Below are positions 1 to 4,774 of a stretch of 7,774 nucleotides of DNA, one piece after another. The notes beneath the pieces were generated by a model. That model saw only the letters and a program-made list of their open reading frames with translations. It had not been told where the DNA came from and ran no database searches. The stretch lies in NCBI GenBank assembly GCA_900557035.1, contig USRA01000075.1, positions 1 to 7,774 on the forward strand, read 5' to 3'. The first letter of the stretch is position 1. Every line of letters starts with the position of its first letter. The stretch is from an uncultured Prevotella sp. Lineage in GTDB: Bacteria; Bacteroidota; Bacteroidia; Bacteroidales; Bacteroidaceae. The translations under genes and the position numbers were made by a program.

Positions 1-73
1 TAGACCGATTGGCAGGGTTAAATATGCGCTAAACTAATTCCGCCAACAGGTTTATCTCTACAATTGTATCTCC
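1..73 (+). pseudogene. Upstream remnant of the TPR kinase reading frame, interrupted by TAA at 35-37
   Basis: Reading the same frame as the kinase from base 2 gives a segment with the spacing of a TPR helix pair: GRVKYALN, then the stop, then FRQQVYLYNCISV running directly into VLFNEQKRFREAI. TPR repeats commonly have an aromatic residue where the stop now sits (ALNYF-like), so a single substitution in a Tyr codon would explain it. Bases 38-73 contain no ATG. The alternative is that the gene really begins at a weak GTG or TTG and the upstream similarity is chance. The stop itself is seen; the mutation is inferred. Confidence 0.45.
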
Positions 74-1429
74 GTGCTTTTCAACGAACAGAAGAGATTC
101 AGGGAAGCCATAGAGTACTCCGACAAGGCTGAATCTAAAGCTATTGCTATCAACGATACAATCGAACGACTGTCTGCCCATGCCAATAAAGGTGCTATCC
201 TGATGCGACAGGGAAATTACCGGAAAAGCGTCAATAGCCTTACTTCGATGTGGAATATGGTAAAGCAGACCAATTATAATGTGTTGACCCTCAAATATCT
301 TTCTCCGTTGCTCAAGTCGTACTTGCAACTGGGTAAGGCCGATTCCGTCGCCTTCTATCTCACTTACGCCAATGAAGCCTGCCGTAATCTGGCACCAACG
401 AGCAATGGGGTGCTAGGCATATTGGAAATCAAGGCCGACTTGCTGGGGCTACAGAAGAAATACGCTGAGCAATGGTTACTTCTGGACAGCATCGGCAGGT
501 TGGCGGGTACCAATCTGACGATGCCTAAAGACAAGCTTCTCGCCACACAGGCCAGATGCCTCAATAATATGGGTAAATACACTCTGGCATACCAGGAAAT
601 GCAAAAGGCATACATGAAAAGTGACTCCCTCAAGCAGAGTGACATCGACAAGCAGTTGAGTGAATTCAACATCAAGTACAAGACCTTGGAAAAAGAAATG
701 TTGATAGAAAAGATGAACCACGAACAGAGCTTGCTCTATATCCGCATCTTATGGCTCATCCTGGCACTCATCATATTGTTGATAGCCATTCTTGTCATCC
801 TATACCGCAGGAAACTCGACAGGCAGAGAGCCGAATTGTCGGAAAAGACATCCTATATCAATGGTGTGGAGAATGAGCGCAAGCGTCTGGCCAAGGAATT
901 GCATGATGGAATATGCAACGATATTCTGGCGGTGAATATCATGATGCAGACCAATAAGGAGGAAGCAGAAAGATTGCTTAAAAACGTGGGACATGATGTA
1001 CGCCGTCTTTCACATGAGCTGATACCACCTAGGTTTGACAACACTTCGCTTGCGGAGCTGATAGAAAGCTTCTGTCAATCGGTAACAGCCGAAAACGGAA
1101 CCATCGTCAAGCCATTCATCAGTACCTCTTTCAATGCGCAGAATCTCCCGGACGGCAAGGCGATAGAGATCTACCGCATCATCCAGGAATGCGTATCCAA
1201 TGCCATCAAATATGGATACAGCAAGATGATAAACGTCACGCTGGATACCTGTGGAAAGCAGGGGAGCATATCCATCATCAACGATCTGTCACCACTTCAC
1301 CCTATCTGCCAGAGCAAGCCAGGCATCGGCAAAGATACTCTGAAGATGAGAGCAGATGCTCTGCAGGCAGAACTCGATATAAGAAATGATGGAGAAGAGT
1401 ATCTGGTAGAACTCAAGTTTCAACTATAA
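74..1429 (+). CDS. TPR-containing sensor histidine kinase (HisKA_3 / HATPase), probably 5'-truncated by a nonsense codon
   Basis: This is a membrane sensor kinase that should phosphorylate the response regulator encoded just downstream. Residues 1 to about 200 are helical repeats of TPR type (for example FREAIEYSDKA and NMGKYTLAYQEMQKAY). A charged coiled-coil stretch follows at about 200-222 and one membrane helix at about 225-244. The HisKA_3 box ERKRLAKELHDG carries the phospho-acceptor His277. The HATPase N box is IIQECVSNAIKYG, with Glu372 and Asn376. The G2-like segment GIGKDTLKMRADAL starts at 417. The usual DxGxG G1 motif is replaced by NDLSP around 403-407. The assigned start is GTG at 74; the first in-frame ATG is at 203 (residue 44). 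At 451 residues it lacks the signal peptide and first TPRs usual in such kinases. The frame stays TPR-like upstream, back to a TAA at 35-37, so this is probably the surviving part of a longer gene that begins outside the window. Family assignment is firm; whether the protein is functional is unsure. Confidence 0.85.
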   Translation: MLFNEQKRFREAIEYSDKAESKAIAINDTIERLSAHANKGAILMRQGNYRKSVNSLTSMWNMVKQTNYNVLTLKYLSPLLKSYLQLGKADSVAFYLTYANEACRNLAPTSNGVLGILEIKADLLGLQKKYAEQWLLLDSIGRLAGTNLTMPKDKLLATQARCLNNMGKYTLAYQEMQKAYMKSDSLKQSDIDKQLSEFNIKYKTLEKEMLIEKMNHEQSLLYIRILWLILALIILLIAILVILYRRKLDRQRAELSEKTSYINGVENERKRLAKELHDGICNDILAVNIMMQTNKEEAERLLKNVGHDVRRLSHELIPPRFDNTSLAELIESFCQSVTAENGTIVKPFISTSFNAQNLPDGKAIEIYRIIQECVSNAIKYGYSKMINVTLDTCGKQGSISIINDLSPLHPICQSKPGIGKDTLKMRADALQAELDIRNDGEEYLVELKFQL

Positions 1430-1432
1430 TCT

Positions 1433-1448
1433 GCGAGCAAAGGCTTGC
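1433..1448 (+). other. Small hairpin between the kinase and response-regulator genes
   Basis: GCGAGC (1433-1438) and GCTTGC (1443-1448) can pair over six positions, including one G-U pair, around an AAAG loop. No T tract follows (the next bases are GAAAAATTACG), so it does not look like an intrinsic terminator. It may tune translation or mRNA stability in the spacer, or be chance. Confidence 0.2.
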
Positions 1449-1476
1449 GAAAAATTACGCTTAAAAATGTATTATC

Positions 1477-2109
1477 ATGGAAAAGAGCAAAAGCATCCTT
1501 ATTGTAGATGACCATCCTGTCGTCTTGGTTGGTTTGAGGGCACTCATCCTGCAAGATGGTGTCTATAAAAATGTACAGACCGCCTCTAGCCTCCTATCTG
1601 CCAGGGATATCATCAACAGGGAGAATATCGATACCGCTATCATCGACTTGGAAGTGAGTAATGAGAATGGTCTGCTGCTTGTCAAGCTGCTTCACCATAA
1701 GCATCCCAAGACCAAGATCATTGTCTATACGATGCACGAAGAAATCTGGACGATACGCCAACTGATGGACGAGGATGTAGATGCCATAGTTTTGAAAGGT
1801 GATGACCCGCAGGAACTTCTTACTGCTCTGCACAAGATAGAAGAAGGAAAGGGGTATTATAGTCAACAGTTTTTCAGACTGATCAATCAGCAGAATGTCG
1901 AGCAAGTCAATCTCTCTAATAGAGAACTCGAAGTCTTGGAGCACATAGCCGAGGGACATTCCACCAATACCATCGCCCGGAAGTTGAACATCAGCAACAA
2001 TACCGTAGAATTTCACCGCCACAACTTGATGAGCAAACTGCAAGCAAGCAATGTGGCAAATATGGTGAAAAAGGCGATGCAGATGGGGTTGGCGTTCATC
2101 AAGCATTGA
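1477..2109 (+). CDS. NarL/FixJ-family response regulator (REC + LuxR-type HTH)
   Basis: This is a cytoplasmic transcription regulator, and the expected target of the TPR kinase encoded upstream. The receiver domain covers about residues 5-120. It has the acidic pair Asp11-Asp12, the phospho-acceptor Asp57 in TAIIDLEVSNENG, Thr85 in the beta-4 region (IIVYTMHE) and the conserved Lys107 (VLKGDD). After a short linker, a LuxR/GerE-type DNA-binding domain occupies about 146-205, with the diagnostic LSNRELEVLEHIAEG, then TNTIARKLNISNNTVEFHRHNLMSKL as scissor and recognition helices. The length of 210 residues is normal for the family. It begins 47 nt after the kinase stop on the same strand with no evident promoter between them, so the two are probably cotranscribed. 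If the kinase is inactivated, this regulator would be left without its cognate partner. The regulon cannot be read from the window. Confidence 0.93.
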   Translation: MEKSKSILIVDDHPVVLVGLRALILQDGVYKNVQTASSLLSARDIINRENIDTAIIDLEVSNENGLLLVKLLHHKHPKTKIIVYTMHEEIWTIRQLMDEDVDAIVLKGDDPQELLTALHKIEEGKGYYSQQFFRLINQQNVEQVNLSNRELEVLEHIAEGHSTNTIARKLNISNNTVEFHRHNLMSKLQASNVANMVKKAMQMGLAFIKH

Positions 2110-2211
2110 AAACAATCTTATTTTTCAAATAAAAAGACTAATTAGTAAACTGATGACTTTTCCTCGTACAAGTATAAAAACTTCTAATTTTAACAAAAAT
2201 ATAACGCATAA

Positions 2212-2245
2212 TTTGTTGGGTATTCATAAAAAAATGGTAATTTTG
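2212..2245 (+). promoter_or_regulatory. Bacteroidota-type promoter for the ABM-domain gene
   Basis: The -33-like TTTG at 2212-2215 and the -7 box TAATTTTG at 2238-2245 are separated by 22 nt, close to the Bacteroidota consensus TTTG / TAnnTTTG. Transcription would begin at about 2250-2255, leaving an AT-rich leader of about 35-40 nt before the ATG at 2290. The preceding sequence (2110-2211) is AT-rich, carries the palindrome ACTAATTAGT at 2137-2146, and shows no gene. Confidence 0.7.
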
Positions 2246-2289
2246 CAACCAGCAATTGAATACAAAATCAATATTAAAAATAAAGAACT

Positions 2290-2574
2290 ATGATTAGATT
2301 AAATGTGTTTTTTGAGAAGAAGGAGGAGGTAAAGGTTGAGGAAATCAACGCTTTATGCAAGGAACTGGTAGAGAAGTCTTTGAAGGACCATGGCAATATT
2401 GCCTATGACTATTTCACCAGTGGAACTCGCAATGGTGTGATGATGATCTGCGAAACATGGGAGAACGAGGAGGTTCTGAAAGCTCACATGGCTTCTGAGC
2501 ATTTCACCACATTGGTTCCAAAGATTGAAGCTCTTACCAAGAACGGCTTGAAACTGGAGCAGTTCACATTCTAA
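2290..2574 (+). CDS. Antibiotic biosynthesis monooxygenase (ABM)-domain protein, YgiN-like
   Basis: This 94-residue protein consists of one ferredoxin-like ABM fold and should act as a soluble homodimer in the cytoplasm. It starts with a beta strand (IRLNVFFEKK), followed by a helix (VEEINALCKELVEKSLKD). Next comes the central strand pair with the aromatic NIAYDYFTSG, then MMICETWENEEVLKAHMASEHFTTL, the most diagnostic part (E-x-W-x-x-x-x-x-L-x-x-H-x-x-x-x-H). It ends with a C-terminal helix and strand. Members include the quinol monooxygenase YgiN and heme-degrading or small-molecule oxygenases, but most are uncharacterised, so the substrate is unknown. The gene is monocistronic, with its own promoter at 2212-2245 and a terminator hairpin starting about 10 nt after the stop. 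The length is typical of the family and no anomaly is visible. Confidence 0.85.
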   Translation: MIRLNVFFEKKEEVKVEEINALCKELVEKSLKDHGNIAYDYFTSGTRNGVMMICETWENEEVLKAHMASEHFTTLVPKIEALTKNGLKLEQFTF

Positions 2575-2584
2575 ATCTTTTCAG

Positions 2585-2640
2585 ACATCAGCCAGTGGTG
2601 ATACATTTTCTTCTTCATCACCGGCTGATGTTCTCATTAT
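2585..2640 (+). terminator. Hairpin terminator between convergent genes
   Basis: ACATCAGCC (2585-2593) pairs with GGCTGATGT (2623-2631), and inside it GGTGAT (2597-2602) pairs with ATCACC (2617-2622). A three-base bulge (2594-2596) lies on the left arm and the loop is 14 nt. On the plus strand it is followed by the T-rich TTCTCATTATTATTATATAG and then a TTTTATTTTA stretch. It sits between the stops of the ABM gene (plus) and the carbonic anhydrase gene (minus), so it could serve both, but the T-rich side favours the plus strand. Confidence 0.7.
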
Positions 2641-2652
2641 TATTATATAGTT

Positions 2653-3198
2653 TTATTTTACTTCTGTGAGCTTACCCGTCTGGGAATCGATGATATAACC
2701 ATGCAGATTGACATCCTTTGGTACAAGAGGGTGAGTACGGATGGTATCAATCGTATTTCTTACAGAATCCTCGGTGTCGTGGAAGCCCTCCAGCCAATGG
2801 TCTAGGTCGATGCCGCAAAGTCCGATGGTGTCGATGACATCCTGATGGATGCCGCGCTTGAGCATCAATTCCTTCATCTCCTGTCCGTTCATGTGGCAGG
2901 CACCGCAGTTGGAGTGGGCAATGACCATGATTTCCTCTACACCCAGTTCGTAAATGGCAACCAGGAGGCTGCGCATGGCGGAGTCGAATGGACTGATAAC
3001 CAGTCCGCCGGCATTCTTGATGAGCTTGGCATCTCCATTCTTCAATCCCAAGGCTGCTGGCAGAAGCTCTGTCAGGCGGGTATCCATACAGGAAAGGATG
3101 GCAAGCTTCTTGTCTGGGTATTTGCTCGTAAGATACTTTTTGTAACCTTTGTTGGCTACGAATTCCTCGTTATACTTGATAATTTCTTCTATAATCAT
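2653..3198 (-). CDS. Beta-class carbonic anhydrase
   Basis: This zinc enzyme interconverts CO2 and bicarbonate in the cytoplasm, for pH balance and to supply bicarbonate to carboxylases. The zinc-site motif CMDTR gives Cys37 and the Asp39-Arg41 dyad. The second motif, HSNCGAC, gives His95 and Cys98, so the Cys-His-Cys ligand set is complete. NAGGLV (62-67) and the SAMRSLLVAIYELGVEEIMV segment are also typical. At 181 residues it matches the short YtiB-like beta-CAs rather than the roughly 220-residue Can/CynT type. The start is ATG at 3196-3198, just 35 nt downstream of the PHP phosphoesterase stop on the same strand, so it is probably the second gene of that operon. A weak TTCATTTG box in the spacer (3205-3212, minus) could add a promoter of its own. 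Confidence 0.93.
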   Translation of the reverse strand: MIIEEIIKYNEEFVANKGYKKYLTSKYPDKKLAILSCMDTRLTELLPAALGLKNGDAKLIKNAGGLVISPFDSAMRSLLVAIYELGVEEIMVIAHSNCGACHMNGQEMKELMLKRGIHQDVIDTIGLCGIDLDHWLEGFHDTEDSVRNTIDTIRTHPLVPKDVNLHGYIIDSQTGKLTEVK

Positions 3199-3233
3199 AG
3201 TAGTGCAAATGAAATGTGAAACGAATTTTTTTC

Positions 3234-3956
3234 CTATTTTTCTGGGGTAGGCTTGAGATAAGCCATGAATTTCTCCGGCTGATAGTTGAGAATCAGTTCT
3301 TCTGGGAACTCAGCTTTCTCTACCAGAGGCATGATGTTGCTGTAGTCGGCAATCATGGTAGAGAAGTGGGCATCACTTCCAAAGATGACAGGGGTCTCGT
3401 ACTTCTTGGCAAGTTCCAGCAGTTCCAGATTATTGGGAGCTGCTATCGTCTTGTGACGGATGGGAGCCATGGAGTGATTGTTGATTTCCAGCAGGGTATG
3501 CGTCTCCTTGGAAACCTTCATCAGGGCCTCGAAATCCAGTTCTGCCGTTCCATCTCCTGGATGGGAGATAATCTGCACGAATGGATTGCGCATGGCATTG
3601 ATGACACCCTGCGTGTTCTCTTCCTTGGTTCCTCCCTGCCAGCAAAGGCTATGAATGCCAGCGATTCGGATATCAAGTATGTGCCAGTAGTCCTCATCGA
3701 GGTCAATATCGCCTTGGGTATTGAGGATGTTGAGTTCTGCTCCCAGCATCAGCCTGATTCCATAGAGCTGACGGGGAACGCAATGCAGGTTTCTGAAATA
3801 GATGGGATCACAGGTGCCCGGGATGTGAGGTCCGTGCTCTGTGATTCCCAGTATTTCCAACCCCTTTTCTTTTGCAGCCATGGTCATTTCCTGCAAACTG
3901 CTGAAGGCATGACCTGATGCTATAGAATGTGTATGAACGTCTAATAATGTTTTCAT
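3234..3956 (-). CDS. PHP-domain phosphoesterase, YcdX-like
   Basis: This is a metal-dependent phosphatase or phosphodiesterase of the PHP superfamily. It is a single distorted TIM barrel that normally carries a trinuclear zinc/manganese centre. The metal ligands appear in canonical order: HTH at His8 and His10, TEHGPH at His41, GAELNI at Glu74, IHS at His102, SHPGDG at His132 and GSDAHF at Asp195 and His197. At 240 residues it is the size of YcdX (about 245) and much shorter than PHP domains fused to polymerases. In that subfamily the physiological substrate is poorly defined. The start ATG at 3954-3956 lies only a few bases from the -7 box, and the carbonic anhydrase gene follows after 35 nt, so this is the promoter-proximal gene of a two-gene operon. 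All ligands are intact, so it should be active. Confidence 0.9.
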   Translation of the reverse strand: MKTLLDVHTHSIASGHAFSSLQEMTMAAKEKGLEILGITEHGPHIPGTCDPIYFRNLHCVPRQLYGIRLMLGAELNILNTQGDIDLDEDYWHILDIRIAGIHSLCWQGGTKEENTQGVINAMRNPFVQIISHPGDGTAELDFEALMKVSKETHTLLEINNHSMAPIRHKTIAAPNNLELLELAKKYETPVIFGSDAHFSTMIADYSNIMPLVEKAEFPEELILNYQPEKFMAYLKPTPEK

Positions 3957-3991
3957 ACTGCAAAGGTACGGTTTTTATCTGAATGACGCAA
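3957..3991 (-). promoter_or_regulatory. Promoter of the PHP phosphoesterase - carbonic anhydrase operon, leaderless or nearly so
   Basis: On the minus strand, TTG (3989-3991) and TACCTTTG (3961-3968) are separated by 20 nt, an exact TAnnTTTG -7 box at normal Bacteroidota spacing. Only four bases separate the end of the -7 box from the ATG at 3956-3954, so transcription should start at or immediately beside the start codon. Confidence 0.7.
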
Positions 3992-4124
3992 GAAAAAAAG
4001 GAAAAAACGTGTTGGATGTGACAGATGAATTGTCTTAGTAAATTTTCGGTTGTGTTACTAATGTATAAAAGTTGCTGGAATATTTGGGAATTAATAGAAA
4101 AAGCACTATTAATCAAAATGAAAA

Positions 4125-4568
4125 ATGAAGTATGACATATTTGAATCAATATCACAAAGAAAGCACGGAGAGAATGCTTCGCAAGTTGGCAGAATGGAAG
4201 AAGTCACCGACTTCCTCTTCAGAAGCTGCGCAAACAATGAAACGGAATCTTGCTCTAGCTCTGAGTATGGAAGCAACTTATATGGCGAACAAAGCTATGT
4301 AGAAAAATATGCCAAAGAGAATAATTGTTGGTATTCTATAGAAGATGTTTTCAATCTAGGAACGCCAGGACCATCTGGGAGCGAAAATGATACTTATGTA
4401 GATAAGGAAGGTGGCGTAGTTTATAAGATGAATAATTTAATTCATACAGGAAGTTTCTATAAATTATTTAAAAGACTATTGATACATAATAGTTTGTTCC
4501 CGCAAACCGCTTACTTTCTTGTAGGTTTTACTAGATATGAAGGAAGAACGATTTATCCATTATCGTGA
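4125..4568 (+). pseudogene. Truncated kinase-like domain of the polyvalent-protein type
   Basis: From about residue 57 (SYVEKYAKENNCWYSIEDVF) to 145 this resembles, from memory, the N-terminal lobe of the protein-kinase-like domain found in polyvalent proteins of Bacteroidota mobile elements. The GPSGSENDTYV segment (82-92) takes the place of the glycine-rich loop. VVYKMNN (98-104) supplies the beta-3 lysine, Lys101. FKRLLIHNSLFPQTAYFLVGF follows as helix C and strands 4-5. The catalytic loop (HxD) and the metal-binding Asp motif are absent, because the frame stops at 4566-4568 right after GRTIYPL. The protein is 147 residues, so about half the domain is lost and no kinase activity is expected. 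Residues 1-56 look like an out-of-frame shadow of the overlapping small ORF; an internal ATG lies at 4194. The region is clearly AT-richer than the sequence beyond 4565, consistent with foreign origin. Family assignment is moderate, truncation likely. Confidence 0.5.
4132..4302 (+). CDS. Small unrecognised ORF of 56 residues overlapping the kinase-like ORF
   Basis: I do not recognise this protein. It runs from ATG 4132 to TAG 4300-4302 and starts MTYLNQYHKESTERMLRKLA, continuing as a basic, helix-prone sequence with AEWKKSPTSSSEAAQ and ending in MEATYMANKAM. Its codon choice and its alternation of charged and hydrophobic residues look more natural than the overlapping frame begun at 4125, which is Ser- and Cys-rich here. 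It ends just where the other frame becomes clearly kinase-like (SYVEKYAKENN), so this could be a separate small gene, or the original N-terminus of the kinase-like protein before a frameshift. No strong promoter is visible; a poor AATATTTG box lies at 4079-4086. Confidence 0.4.
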   Translation: MTYLNQYHKESTERMLRKLAEWKKSPTSSSEAAQTMKRNLALALSMEATYMANKAM

Positions 4569-4759
4569 ACCAGGTGACGGGGCATACCCCCAAGACCATC
4601 ATCGACCAATACGTGATTCTGCAACTCAAGATGCATCTTAAGCGAACCACGCAAAGCATCAAGGAGATGGCTTGGGAGTTTCATTTTGCCGACGTCAGTT
4701 TCTTCTGCCGCTATTTCAAGAAGCATACAGGTCTGACACCGCAGCAGATCAGGGCATAA
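4565..4759 (+). pseudogene. C-terminal fragment of an AraC-family regulator
   Basis: The 64 residues NQVTGHTPKTIIDQYV through KKHTGLTPQQIRA correspond to most of an AraC/XylS DNA-binding domain. First come the end of helix 3 and helix 4 (TGHTPKTIIDQYVILQLKMHLKRT). Then the second helix-turn-helix, SIKEMAWEFHFADVSFFCRYFKKHTGLTPQQIR, contains the family signature F-x-D-x-S-x-F-x-R-x-F-K-K. The sensor domain and the first helix-turn-helix are missing: the frame upstream runs back only to a TGA at 4538-4540. A GTG at 4565 overlaps the stop of the preceding ORF as GTGA. Base composition rises sharply at the junction, so a full AraC gene was probably cut by insertion or deletion here. It could still be translated by coupling as a minimal DNA-binding peptide, but I regard it as a remnant. 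Its stop is 15 nt from the convergent hybrid kinase stop. Confidence 0.75.
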
Positions 4760-4774
4760 AAGGTAAGGAGCGTG

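Noticed and set aside
1594..2115. Minus-strand open frame of 173 codons
   Set aside because: It is antisense to the response regulator, which has clear REC and LuxR-type domains on the plus strand.
2137..2146. Perfect palindrome ACTAATTAGT downstream of the response regulator
   Set aside because: It is short and AT-only apart from one C and one G. There is no second copy nearby and it is too weak for a terminator; an operator role cannot be supported.
3216..3917. Long plus-strand open frame of 233 codons
   Set aside because: It is antisense to the PHP gene, whose full set of metal ligands and codon pattern show that the minus strand is the coding one.
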